DNA of 64,000 bases from Cryptomeria japonica (lineage: Eukaryota > Streptophyta > Pinopsida > Cupressales > Cupressaceae). Shown piece by piece: positions 22,691 through 34,068 of the stretch (the first letter of the stretch is position 1; each line of letters opens with the position of its first letter). The stretch covers positions 220,093,497-220,157,496 of the forward strand of contig NC_081406.1 of the NCBI RefSeq assembly GCF_030272615.1. The letters are read 5' to 3'. The notes beneath the pieces were generated by a model that searched no databases, had not been told where the DNA came from, and saw only the letters and a program-made list of their open reading frames with translations. The position numbers and the translations under genes are program-made.

Positions 22691-23905
22691 CTTGGTCACC
22701 AACCTTGTGAAACATGGAAACAACCTCTCAAGTGTGGGACCTTGTGTTGTTCTGAGGTTGAATCTCTGGAAAAGGCCAACTTCCTTTCCAATTTGATGTA
22801 GGTGTTGGACCAACCCAACACTGATAAAACTAACCTATGTTCTAATAGGGAAAAAGGAAAGAGAGAAGGGTTGCATGAAAGAAAGGAAATAAGGCTCGCA
22901 CCTAGACTGAAAGTTGATTTACCCCACTTGTAACTACACAAGACATTGATAAAACCGACCAAAGATACATTAGTTCCTATCTAAGTCTAGCTATCTGAGA
23001 CTAAGTCAAGGTTGGAATTATTAACAATGGCAGAGCAACAAAAAATGTTCTCATATGCCACTCCAAGAGGGATCAACACTATTATAGATGCTAAGAAAGC
23101 AAGAAAAGATGCATTCACACAACCAGGTAAAGAAAATACACAATTTGCATAAAACGAAACTAGGTAAGGAAAGAAAATTTTATTAATGAGAGGCAAGCTG
23201 ATTTTACAGTCGCAGAAATCATGGATTATTGTCAAAGAAAAAAGGAGAAGATCCAAAGAAATGCTACAAAATTTCCTTTATAGTTCAAGCATAACTCAGA
23301 TGGGTTATAATTGAGAAAATCCTAACCCTACCTGGGTTAGGTTACAAAAATACGAGAAGGGAGAAAAATAAGAAATCAAAGATTGATCTTATGGCATGTT
23401 CCATCAATCTCTGGAAGCATCCTCTACCTCGAGAAAAGTGAAAATCATGCCTTTGTGAAGAAAACCTTGTCGATAAGCATGGTCAAGCACACTTGGAGAG
23501 ATAAAAGTCTCTAATCTGCATTATAGAGGGAATGGTGGCATCTGAGATCAACCCACATAAGTCACCTCTGGAGTAATGGCATCTGAAAACTGGTGGTTGA
23601 AAGAAAATTTGACCAAGATCGGGCACCAACTGAGAAAAAATGTCCTCAACCAATGGGTCGACAACCACTGCGCACAGAGAAACTAAATGCCAATAGCCAT
23701 TTTGAATTTGAACCTTCATCGTTAATCAAGATATCTCATGCACAGACAGATGTGCAAGATCTTTCCATGTAAGCGTGTTCAAAAGCCCATCAAAAGATTA
23801 AAACATCATTGTTGGATCAGGCTTTATGAAGATCCAATGACTGTTGATAGTTGACGTGCCACCAAAGTCCACACCTTCTTAACTATGTTTGACTGCTAAG
23901 TGGCC
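22691..23905. other. No recognised feature
   Basis: Stop-rich sequence without a domain that I recognise. Three short minus-strand frames (22696-22962, 22987-23256, 23483-23719) have no motif, no conserved neighbours and no coding look. It may be part of the 3' LTR or untranslated end of gypsy element E, but I find no partner copy to prove that. Confidence 0.5.
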
Positions 23906-23909
23906 TTGT

Positions 23910-24475
23910 ATTCATACCCCGCAACATCTCCACGGGTCCATCTTTACTCCATGGGATAAGACTCTTTGTGCTCCTGCTTCTTTTATTATCTAACGAGTCC
24001 CTTTCACTATCAATTCACCCCTATGGGATAGTCGTTGCCTTTGTTTTTTCATGTCTTCTTATCCCGCACCATCCTTTTCTATCTCTATTTACCCCACGAG
24101 ATAAGCTAGTCGATATTTTCCATAATACTTCCTTACCCCATGGGATATCGCCACTTCCCTAGAAACCTTGCAGGATAAGCCAAAATCCTCCCACCATCGA
24201 CCATCCTTATCCCACGATGTGTTGCACTCCTTCATTTTACCTCGCGGGATAAGGTTCCATTGGTTTTCTCTTTATTTCCTTATCTCATGACATGCCTTGA
24301 GTCTTTTCTTCATCCCACAAGATAAGCATTTGATTTTCTTTGTTGATTCTTATCCTACGACATCATTTTGTCACCATTTCCCCCTCACAGGATAAGAGAA
24401 ATCCCTTCGCTTTTCTTGTCAATTCGTTATCCCATGACTTGTCATTATTTCCCTTTGTTCCCCGTAGGATAAGAG
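23910..24475. repeat. ~73-bp degenerate repeat array with inverted GGATAAG / CTTATCC motifs
   Basis: CCCC-RNGGGATAAG type motifs recur near 23955, 24026, 24101, 24145, 24175, 24249, 24322, 24392 and 24468, mostly 70-76 bp apart. Between them opposite motifs CTTATCCCRYGAY occur near 23983 (worn), 24058, 24205, 24278, 24349 and 24425. The two halves form an imperfect palindrome separated by CT/T-rich spacers. Plus-strand short frames across it reflect the repeat only. Confidence 0.85.
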
Positions 24476-24984
24476 TGAATGCCTCACTACTGCTAAGAAG
24501 AGACCACCATCGCTCAGTTAGAGGAAAAGTGAAATTTGGCCCACGATCGACAATCGAAATCTCTAGCTAGTAGACTTAAGTGAGTTAACTGGCTGACTTG
24601 ATCAAATTAAAAATAGAATTAGAGCCCCGCCATTGTAGGTTCTCAACAAGGAAGAGCTCATAACACAAAGGTTATGTAGACATGCATAGCATGTAGGTTA
24701 TGCAGGAAAGCATTTCTCAAACTGGACCCTAAGTTGACAGAAAAAGGTCAACATTTTTGGGACTCGAAGGGGGGCCTAAGCCTACTTATGGAAAGAAAAA
24801 GTGTATTGGGGGATCCATTGGGCATGAGTCAAAGCCTTGAAGAAAAAGATAATTTGTGCCCCTGCAAAATGTCATAATTATCCATTCTGAAGAATAGCCT
24901 ATGTGTGTGCACTTGTTGGAAAGCAAAAGAACATAAATTATAATATTCACAACAGAAGTTGCAACATTAACCCTTAAGCGCATG
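24476..24984. other. Non-coding, probably 3' untranslated end of E
   Basis: It follows the integrase stop of E on the minus strand. Purine-rich patches occur (AAGGGGGGCC at about 24768; GGGGGATCC at about 24807 on the plus strand), but no tract next to a TG start is convincing, so E's 3' LTR boundary is not fixed. Confidence 0.5.
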
Positions 24985-26279
24985 CTTCAAGGTGAATCCC
25001 ATTCAGCACAATGGGGAGATTTTCCCCATTCAACTTGGCTAACTTGAAAGCATTAGCCTCCTTGTAGCCTGTAATCACATAGGAACCACTCCATATTGCA
25101 TCAAATTTTGAGTATTTCCTAGGTTTTGCTCTGTCAACATCTCATTTTAGGACAAAATCTTTGAGTTGGAAGTTCCTCACAATGGATTTCTTGTAAAAAT
25201 TTATCTTCACCTATACCTAATGTACATTTAAATTTTGCTTGGCTTTCTCCCTCACCTCTTCAAGATTTCTAAGATCAGCATACCTTACTGACAAGGCATC
25301 ATTTTCTAGGAGCTCCAACTAATGTGCTAGATCTAGGGATGGAAACTCAAGGGATAGAGGGAGCCTAGCATTCCTTCCATATACTATCATGAAGGGTGAG
25401 TTCCCCAAATCCCTCTTCGGAGTAATTCTATTAGCCCATAGGGCTATTCGCAACTTGAGGTGCCATGACCTCTGATTTTCTTCAAGAGTCCTCTTGATGA
25501 TTCTGATGAGATTTTTGTTAGAGGACTCTCCTAAGCCATTGCCCTAGGGATAGTGATTTGATGATGTTTTTAGGAACACATCATGCTAGAGTGTCCATAA
25601 ACTAATCTGAGATCCCACAAAGGCCTTAACATTGTCTGATATGATGGTGGGTGGAAGGGGTTCCAAATTTGGTTGCAATCCCCTCAAGGAATTGAATCAC
25701 TGAATTTTTTAGTTGCATCCTTCAAAGCAACAACCTCTGTCCGTCTTGTGAAATAGTTTGTGGCAGCCAAAATCCACTTTTGGCTTGCACTTGACATTGG
25801 ATTGATAGGGCCAATTAAATCAAGCCCCTATTATGCAAAAGGTTGATCAACAGAGATGTGATGAAGGGGCACAGCTGCTAATCTCTTCTCACCTGCAAAA
25901 AGTGCACACTCTTTGCACTATCTAACCCATTTGTGAGCATCAATGAATAGAGAAGGCCAATAATAACTTGCTCTCATGATCTTCATAGTTGTAGATTTCA
26001 TTGAGAAATGGCCACCAGAGGACCCATTATAAAATTCCTCTAACAATCTTCCAGTTTGATTTCCATGGATGCACCTCAGAAAGACACCATCCAGGATTCT
26101 TTCGAATAATATACCATCCACTAAGGCATAGGTGATGTACTGCAATCTAAGATGCCTTCTCTTGGTTCTATCAAAGTGGGAAGGATAGCTAGCATATTTT
26201 AGGAAGACAGACATAACCTCCAACCAATGAGTTTGTGCATCTCCCTGGTTATCAACATGTTCTTCTTCCTACAACAAGA
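24985..26279 (-). pseudogene. E: gypsy integrase (H2C2 zinc domain, core, C-terminal part)
   Basis: The zinc-binding part at 25918-26223 contains SGGHFSMKSTTMKIMRASYYWP. The core has the first Asp in GLDLIGPINP, the second in IISDNVKAF and the Glu in GNGLGESSNKNLIRI, so all three catalytic residues survive. The C-terminal end reads YVITGYKEANAFKLAKLNGE and then a conserved NGIHLEACA before the stop. At least nine in-frame stops or shifts interrupt it. No chromodomain is seen, unlike D. Confidence 0.9.
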
Positions 26280-26719
26280 GGGAGGTCTTTGATTCTCCCT
26301 TAAAAGATGAATTGAACTGCTCACATAGTCCTCTTCCCCTCACTAACCTAGTAATTTTGATGTCAAGGTCATACTCCATGATCTTAGTGATCTATCCAAC
26401 TCTCTTCTCACCCATATCCTTGTTCAGAAGGAAGTCCTTAACAGAGGCATGTGGGACTAGGATCTAAATCATGTTGTTTGAGAGCATGTGTATGAAATTT
26501 TTTAGTTCTCTCACAACTATGATGACTAGCTTTTCAATATAGCTCTACCTAAGATCATAGTCCTTTAGGCCTTCACTGAAAAAAGGTATGGGCTGCTCCA
26601 AATTATCCTAATTTAACTATGTTAGGAGAACATATATGCTAGATTCTCCTCCCAAGGTGTAAATGATGAAATCTTTTTTATAGTTCAGATTTACTAGGGC
26701 AAGAGCTTGAGCAATGGCC
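26280..26719 (-). pseudogene. E: second RNase H (after RT)
   Basis: Recognisable parts are NYKKDFIIYTLGGES, PIPFFSEGLKDYDLR, SYIEKLVIIVVRELKNFIHML, VKDFLLNKDMGEKR and MEYDLDIKITRLVRGRGL, the normal Ty3 RNase H position between RT and integrase. The first catalytic Asp position is uncertain. Six TAG stops are visible in about 440 bases. Confidence 0.82.
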
Positions 26720-28016
26720 TATTTGATCTGATCAAATCCTTCCTTCCCTTCATTAGTCCATTTGAAGGGTAGGTCCTTCTTTAGCATGGTTGTGAGAGGC
26801 TTAACCAAAGCTACAAGGTTTGGGATAAACCTTCTAATAAAATTGATTCTTCCAAGGAAGCTTTGAAGCCCATTCTTATGATGTGGACGTGGAAGAGACA
26901 CAATGGCTTCCACTCTCTCTGGGTCTATAGCCAAACCATCTTTGGATACAATGTGTCCAAGTAGTTTTCCCTGATCAGTGGCAAATACACACTTTCTAGG
27001 GTTTAAGGACACACCGTATTACATGCACTTTTTGAAAACTTGCTCAAGATGAATAAAGTGGTATACTGCATGCTTGGAGTATACAGTAATATCATCAAGA
27101 TATACTAGTACGAATTGTGCTAATACTCCCTTAAAAGCCATATCCATGGCTCTCTGAAAAGTTGCACCTACATTGGCTAGTCCAAAGGGCATTTTACAAT
27201 GTGTAGGTGCCCCATTTAGTTGTGAATGTAGTATTGTATTGGTCAAATTCTTGGACTAAGATTTTATTACAACCTGAGTACCCATCCAAGAATGAAAATC
27301 TTTCATTGTCACTAACCTTGGATAAAATTTATTTCATGGAAGGAAGGGGATAGTGATCTTTGAGGGAGGCTCTATTGAGGTCCCAAAAGTCTATACACAG
27401 TCTAATTCCCCTATTTTTCTTCCTAACTATACCCAAGAAGAATGCTTAATTGGAAAAATAATGCTAGATTCTATAGGCTTGGATAGTTCTTTCCTCATCA
27501 AAGGCTCAATCTTCGGATTTATAGGTCTTTGATTTTGCCTGATTGGTTTAGCATTAGGATCTAACTATATGGTATGTTGAGCTAGGATAGCATCAAACCC
27601 TTTTAGATCCTCATAAGTAAAATAAAAATTATAATTATATTCTTGACAAAGATTAACAAAAGTATTTTGATCCAATTTGGAAAATACCTTTCGCAAATTT
27701 AGAACTTTTCCTTCTACCATGGCTATTGATTTGTAGTCACCTTTCTTGGTAGCCAGGTTCATTTCTCTCTCCTTCATTTGATCATCATGGTTGAATATCC
27801 CCTCCAAGGTGATCAACCCCTTGGGAATCTTGTTAGAACTGAGCTACATGATTGGATCTCCATAATGGTCTTGTAGCATTCCCTGCTTCCTATGGGATAA
27901 CTCTACTTCATCCCGCAGGAAGCTCACAATCTGTTAATCAGAGTCGAAGACCTCCCAATTCACTTGGTTATCAGGCACTGCAGGTCTCACCACCAATCTG
28001 ATCTTTTGTTCTTTCT
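26720..28016 (-). pseudogene. E: gypsy reverse transcriptase
   Basis: The lead-in at 27565-27816 reads ITLEGIFNHDDQMKEREMNL and VLNLRKVFSKLDQNTFV, then YEDLKGFDAILAQHTI. The palm part at 27019-27246 has CKMPFGLANVGATFQRAMD and the active site LVYLDDITVYSK. The thumb part at 26719-27012 has LNPRKCVFATDQGKLLGHIVS and FLGRINFIRRFIPNL. The stretch 27250-27560 holds the finger blocks with several stops. The frame on its right continues through the F insertion site into RNase H domain 1. Confidence 0.9.
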
Positions 28017-29085
28017 TGTTGGTATTATGGATGTGTTGCATTGGTTTGGTCATTGATGTCAACACTTGTTAACACTTATCAGCACCTATCTTTCTGGAGA
28101 TCTTTGGTTATGTTCACTGGCATGTTCAGTGACTTATACACAGTCACCGGTATCTGGTTCACCAGTAGGCTATATTGTTCACTGACACAGAGGATGACTT
28201 GTTATCATCTGGAGATTACATGGCTATGTCGAAGACATGGTTTGGACACTTGGTTTTGGTGATTTGGCTATTGGTCTAATCGAGTTTGCATATTTGCTAT
28301 TACCGGCAAATTGGTCTAAGTTATGGACTGGCGAGAGTTGTCTATTCCAGATCAACACGACACATTATCGAGATGATTTATTGATTGGTTATTATTGTAA
28401 ATGCATTGAGCCGACATGATGCATTGCATATTGATTCGTTTGTAATCTATTTGATTGTAATATTCTTAGTGAGCCGACCTACACATTTGGTCTTAGGTTT
28501 TGGTATATATGTAAGATCTCATTTGTGAGATTATGTGTAGAGGAAGGTAATAAGGTATATGCAAATATAAGTAGAGCTACTCACATAGAAATCATTTGAA
28601 GATTCAAGGAATGTTTGAAGAAGATAATCTGAGCCTAACCGGTACTGAATCCAGCATATGAAGATGCTATTTTGAGCAGCACATTATCTAGGATTTAACC
28701 ATCCTATTGAAGTCAGTGTGACTCTCATTTTGTGATTAAGTAGTGAGCTCTAGGTAGTTGGCCTTTTTGCATGTGTAGACCCTATTTGTACACACATACT
28801 ATCTATAGTAGTATCATCTGATTGTGGGTAAGGTTTCCCACCGTGGTTTTTCTCCTTGTTGGGTTTCCACATACAAATATTTGTGTTATGTGTTGTGGAT
28901 ATTGTTTTTCTTTATGTTTCATGCATTAAGCCTCACCAATATTGTTATGAACTGTAAAAATGTCAACCAACATTAATCTTGGTTTACTGGTGTTATGCAT
29001 CAAGTTTGATTAAGTTATATTTGGTTTGAAACTAATAGACAATTGATTCACCCCCCTGCCTCTCGGTTGTCTCCGGGTCCTAACA
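28017..29085 (+). mobile_element. Solo LTR F (1069 bp) in E
   Basis: TGTTGGTATTATGG...GGGTCCTAACA, flanked on both sides by TTTCT (28012-28016 and 29086-29090). The E frame between RNase H 1 and RT is restored when it is skipped. It is of the same family as the LTRs of I (48648-49703 and 63034 on) and K. No internal region remains, so LTR-LTR recombination is the likely origin. Short frames at 28041-28419 are not genes. Confidence 0.95.
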
Positions 29086-29546
29086 TTTCTCTGCTACAAC
29101 ATGAGATGGAAGTAATGTTAGGAACCTATAGCTGCTAGTCTATCAGCATGTTTATTTTGATTTCTAGGGACACTAGAAATATTGAATACCTCAAATCCCT
29201 AAATTAGGTCCCATGCTCTATGTTTGTAGGACTTGAGAAGGTTGCTCTTGGTAATATTCTGAGATCTGACCTGATTTACAACCAACTCATTGTCTCCATG
29301 TACCTTTAAAGATTTGATCTCTCTCATATGTGTTGTTTGGAGACCCAAAATCAAAGCTTCATACTCAGTTGCATTGTTAGTGCAACTAAATTGAAGTCTG
29401 AAAGAAAAGAAATATTTCTCCCCTTGGGAGATATCAGCAATACACCAGCCCCTGCACCACTTTTGTTTGTTGAACCATCAAATAACATATTGCATATCTT
29501 GTGCATATCATTGTCTTCCTTTAAAAGATTGGGAATGGGAGTGTCT
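29086..29546 (-). pseudogene. E: RNase H-like domain 1, located before RT
   Basis: The minus strand encodes a plant-type RNase H with all four acidic positions: LFDGSTNKSGAGAG (Asp), NNATEYEALILGLQ (Glu), VHGDNELVVNQVR (Asp) and NKHADRLAAIGS (Asp). A one-base loss near 29423 shifts the frame after LLISPKG, and a TAG follows AWDLI. The sequence runs in one frame through the F site into RT, and on the other side follows the protease, so this domain was part of the same polyprotein, between PR and RT. Confidence 0.9.
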
Positions 29547-29812
29547 TATTCATGTATACAATGTGTACCCAGGTCGGTACCCTTGATCTCATCAATAGGG
29601 TCAAATTGAAATGAATTTGCCCACTCATAAAGTAGGCAATCAAGAACCTCATCCAACTGAGTTGCAAGTTCTCTTAATAAAATTTCTTCCATCTCCTCAT
29701 GGAGAGTATAATTCATGTTGATAGGTTTTGGGGTATAGGGCTCTATATGATCATTGGTAATAGGTTCAACCCTAATGGTGACTTTGGTACTATATCTTGT
29801 CCTAAACAACAT

Positions 29813-31142
29813 GTGAGACTAGTCAGAAGATAGGTATCCACCTATCTTGGTAGTGAATTCCCTAGATAAAGAAATGGAAAAATAAGTAGAGAGGTCAATT
29901 ACTGAGATGACTTGCAACACATTACAACCTGGGTAGACATGCAATGTTAGGTTTAAATCTTTAATGACTCCCATAGTCTGAACTGATGTTTCATCAAGCT
30001 ACACTGCCCCTCTTGTTATAGGTGTTGGTATTTTGGTATGGTTTTGTCATTGATGTCAACACCTACTAAACACTTATCAACTCTGGCACTTTGGAGAATC
30101 AGCAACATTCACCAGCAAGCAAGTGACTCATGCACAGTCACCAGTATCTGGTACATGACAAGATATAATCATCACTGACACTTGGAATGATATGGAAAAC
30201 ACTTGGTTATGTCAAAAACATTATGTGGACACTTTGTCCTGGAGTTTTTTTTATTGGTACATTAGCATTTGCATATTTGTTGTTACTAGCAAATAGGTCC
30301 AGGGTTACACCGGCAGGTTTATCTTTTCCAGATCAGCATGACATGCTATGGAGATGATTAATTATTGTTGTAAATGCATTAAGCTGACATGTTGAATCAA
30401 TTATTGCATCGGATACTGTATTATTTGTAAAATGTTTTTATTGCCCATATATTACACTTACTATCTATAGTAGTATCATCTGATTGTGGGTAAGGTTTAC
30501 CACCATGGTTTTTCCCCTTACAGGGTTTCCACATACAAATATTGTATTATGGTGTGTTTTTTATGTGGTTTCTTTTGTCTCTATTTATTGGATTACTTTA
30601 TGTTTACTGGTACATAGTATTAATATGCTCTACATGTTTTAAGTTAAGAAAATCTTTTAACTGGTTAGATATCGATTCACCCCCCCCTCTCAGTATCTAT
30701 GGGAATCCTAACAATAGGTTCATACTTGATACCTAGGCAGTCAGCTATATCCTTAGGCATGACTGAACTACTAGCCCCACTATCTATCATGCTATTTTGA
30801 ACAATTTTATCTCTTATAATTAATGACAGATAAAACAAGGGAGTATTACTGATTTTCTTAGACTTATCTACCTCCAAAGGTTGCACCAAGCTTGTGGAAG
30901 TGGAAGAATTGCAACTCTGACTGGCACTTTCTATAACATCCATCCCCTTTAGAGCTTCTTGAAGTAGGTCTCTTTGAGATGGGATAGCAAGTGCATCCCA
31001 CAAATACATTGAGGCTGGATCTCTTCATCTGTTCAACAATGTTGAAGGGAATGGCAACCTTAGCAAGGACCTTTGTCACATCAAGGTCATGTTTTGATAT
31101 TATTGGGGTCTTAGGTGGCTCTCCCTCAACATTTTGTGTCAA
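29813..31142 (-). pseudogene. E: aspartic protease and its C-terminal extension (F2 inserted within)
   Basis: The active site reads MIDSGASSSVMPKDIADCLG (about 30745-30805). The following frame continues at 30022 after solo LTR F2, with TSVQTMGVIKDLNLTLHV and DLSTYFSISLSREFTTKIGG, then a Glu-rich linker (29546-29812, MEEILLRELATQLDEVLD) that leads to RNase H domain 1. Upstream, 31010-31142 encodes a conserved spacer (PPKTPIISKHDLDVTKVLAK), with a frameshift near 30990. The protease processes gag-pol; the DSG site is intact. Confidence 0.88.
30023..30713 (+). mobile_element. Solo LTR F2 (691 bp, internally deleted) in E
   Basis: TGTTGGTATTTTGG...GGAATCCTAACA, flanked by ATAGG on both sides (30018-30022 and 30714-30718). 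Compared with F and K it lacks roughly 370 bp in the middle, joining at about 30440-30470 (TTTTTATTGCCCATATATT). The protease frame of E resumes across it. It has the C-tract motif (30674-30692). Confidence 0.94.
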
Positions 31143-31189
31143 GATTCACTCTTTGTTTAGAGATGTCACCTTGTAAGGGGGCTTTGGCA

Positions 31190-32834
31190 TTGTAGTATAT
31201 ATGATAGGTTGAGAAGCTTGAGCTATAGATGGAGTTTGAGCTACTTCTACAGAAATTGCACTAGGATCTATGGCTCTCCTTTTTGATCTTGTGTTGTTGG
31301 CCACATTGTCCCCACTCATCTAGTTCATTCCACAAAAATTAGCCTCCTAACAATTCATCAAAGTTGTGTCCCCCTGTGTATGACTAGGATAGTAAAAAAA
31401 TTGTTCTTGTCCTAATGTTGTTGGCTCCTCTTGTTCTACTAGGTCCTAAGAAAACTCAAAGTTTTGACATGAGGTTTGATTGTGTGGCTGATTGCATGGG
31501 ACACACCAATCTTGTTCTTGAGCAAGATTGTTCTGAATTGGCATTATAGCCTTTGAGGTCTTCACAACTATAGGATTCAAATTGTTCAAGGGCCTAGCAT
31601 TATTCCATTGGTTCTACCCTTGAAAATTAGGCCTTTGTTGCTAATAATTGCAGTTTTGGGGCTGATAAGGAATATTGCTAGCATGCGGCAACTATCTCTT
31701 GACTGAGACCAAATCATTTCCAAATCCTTCCATCTATTGGCTAATGTTTTGCACTAAAACCTTGAGTTCTTGAATCTGAGAAGGTGGAGGAGGTGTAGGT
31801 GTAAGCATTTGACTTGCATACATCATCGGTATTCATGCTAAAACAAGTCGTTGGGTGGGAGCGTCTTGAAATAAAGGGCATTGGGGGCCTAGGAGACAAC
31901 TTTCCTGCCTGTATTAAGCAATTTTTTGCCCTTATGGCAATTTCATAAGCTAATGGGAGATTAGTTGCCCCATGGATTGAATCATTGTAGATATGTCACT
32001 ATTCAAAGCCTTAAGATAATATAGAAAATCATGGTTTGATGAAGGCTTCACTAATGATGGGATTCTATCCCATGTCTTTTTAAATCTATAGTTGAAGTCA
32101 CCCATGAACTCATGGGGTGCTCTCTTTATTGTAATTAGCTACTACATAAGTGACAGATGGTCACTTTTGTCATCAAAATGATTGCATAGATTCTCTCCTA
32201 ACTCATCCCAATTGCAGATGGAGTTAGGAGCCAGCCTTCTATACCATTGGAGGGCTTTTCCCTTGAAAGAGGAGACGAGAACCCTCACTACAACATTGTC
32301 CTCAATGACATTAAACATAGTGTCGATGATTGCCACATCCTGGATATGTTCTTCAAGGGAGGTAGATGTTTCTCCAGTAAAAAATGGTATAGCCTTCAAG
32401 GCTACTACTAGAATATCATTCTTTTGGGCAAGGACTAAAGGATTGCCACCATTGAAGGTGACAAAGGTTTGTGCTCCTAGCATTGCGATAGAAAATAGGG
32501 ATCTATTGATATGGATGGTAGGGCCTCTAGATTATTATAATATAATAAAAGAAGGGGTAGACTGAGACTTTAAGGGTCTAGGTGATTATCCTTGAGTTCC
32601 CCTTGTCAAAGACAATGAAAGCCTAGCTCTAGTTCTTCCATAATTTGAATATGAAAGCTTAGAGTATTGGAAATTACCTCTAGAAGATTCTCAAGTTAAA
32701 ATTCTTGGGTAAATAATAGCTAGTCCTCACCAAGAGTATGAATTGTTCCTTAGAGTCACCAAGTGCTTGATTGATTGCCTCCAAAGGCTGGGTTGCTAAG
32801 AGTAGCACTGAATCCTTAGTAGATATGTTGAAAT
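31190..32834 (-). pseudogene. E: gypsy gag and 5' part
   Basis: The core at 32142-32483 reads IPFFTGETSTSLEEHIQDVA, VVVRVLVSSFKGKALQWYRRL and NWDELGENLCNHFDDKSDHLSL, a clear Retrotrans_gag domain. Toward the C-terminus a Gln/Asn-rich part follows, and at about 31490 a CX2CX3HX4C knuckle variant, CVPCNQPHNQTSC. Stops (TAG near 31440, 31320 and 31150) split the rest. Sequence from 32484 to 32834 looks like gag N-terminus and leader with stops. Confidence 0.85.
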
Positions 32835-34006
32835 TGTTGGCATTTGACTAAATTGATATATGATTGATTGGTGAATGTGATGAAGAGATTGAGATTCATG
32901 TTTGATGACTAATTTTTGTGTTGCAATTGATGGAAACAATGTTTTTGTAGTCATCTAAGTATTAGAAGCCAACCGGTATAGATGCCAGTTTTACAAAGAA
33001 TCGATAATTAGGATCTCAACTGGTAAATTGAGACAAAGTTGCACTCCAACAACCGATACAGGAAATTCATGAAGAGTTGGATGATGTAGTTTTATAGCGA
33101 TGTTGGTGATAGGTATTTGGAGCTATGTTCTCAACCGCATCGAAAGGTTCAATTGGACGAGTGATATTTAATGTACAAAGCAAACAAACTAGTAGAACAC
33201 TTAACCAGTAGTGATATCGTCACTTAAATTAGTAAAATGATACAAGTTTTAATTTGTTATGCCGATGGTCGACATATGTAAAGCATGTGACGTAGTTTTA
33301 TCTAAATACATTGAACCTAGGAAATTGTTCCAAGGTTGTAGCCGATGTTTATAAAAAGTGTAATGAGGTATAAAGTCAGTGTGTGTGTAAAGAGAGATTT
33401 CATCAGCAAATATTGTGAATGAGATTGTGCAGTGTTTAGGGAAGTTTTGTAATGAAGTGTTGTTGAAGTTTTAAGGATTGAAATAGGATCTTATTAGACA
33501 TAGAAGGTGTTACTTGAAGATATTTTCACTATGGTTTTCCTAACAGTTTGCAGTAGCAAAATCCCGTAACGAGGTAGGTCCTAACAGGCCTTAATCTATA
33601 AATCCCCTAATTGGGTATCTCTTAATCAGAGTCTCAAATCCTCTTGCAAGGTTGATCCTAACCGGTCATTTCTCCCAATAGGGCTGATCATTCAAATCCC
33701 TTAACTGGGTGACTCTTAATTGGGTCTGCTCCTAATAGGGCATAGTTGTAAGACCTTAACCAATCAAGAGTTCTATTCTATAGATAGTGAATCTTGTGGG
33801 TAACAACTCCCACCGTAGTTTTTCCCTTTTGGGTTTTCCATGTATAATATCATGTTATGTGGAATTAATTTTATTGGGCATTAGCTTATGTGGTGATATT
33901 TCTTATATACTTGATAAGTTTTAAGTTGTTAAAGTTGGTGATTAGATTTATATTATTTTTTCTTTCACTGATTCACCCCCCCTCTCAGTGCCTTATAACT
34001 TCATCA
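32835..34006 (+). repeat. G: 5' LTR (1172 bp)
   Basis: TGTTGGCATTTGAC...CTTATAACTTCATCA, directly followed by a primer-binding site. It carries the motif ATTCACCCCCCCTCTCAGTG (33970-33989) near its end. The left flank GAAAT (32830-32834) would be the target copy. I find no second copy in this window. Confidence 0.85.
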
Positions 34007-34021
34007 ATTGGTATCAGAGCC
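34007..34021 (+). other. G: primer-binding site (tRNA-Met)
   Basis: ATTGGTATCAGAGCC, an exact plant tRNA-Met type site, next to the LTR edge. Confidence 0.9.
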
Positions 34022-34068
34022 AACCTTCTTTGAGTCTTAACCGATTTGGAAGGATCCCTAAGGAAGAC

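Larger units (their letters stand above)
24985..32834 (-). mobile_element. Ty3/gypsy element E with two RNase H domains, split by two solo LTRs
   Basis: On the minus strand the order is gag (32600-31190), protease (31142-29813), RNase H-like domain 1 (29546-29086), RT (28016-26720), RNase H 2 (26719-26280) and integrase (26279-24985). Solo LTRs F and F2 interrupt it with exact target duplications. The right side ends where the G LTR begins (32835), before any primer site, so the 5' LTR is missing from this window. Extra plant-type RNase H is a hallmark of the Tat branch, but there it normally follows the RT-RNase H. Stops are frequent and mostly TAG. Confidence 0.88.

Noticed and set aside
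23968-24570. Two plus-strand frames (64 and 76 codons) in the 24-kb repeat array
   Set aside because: Their residues follow the GGATAAG repeat and no motif is recognisable.
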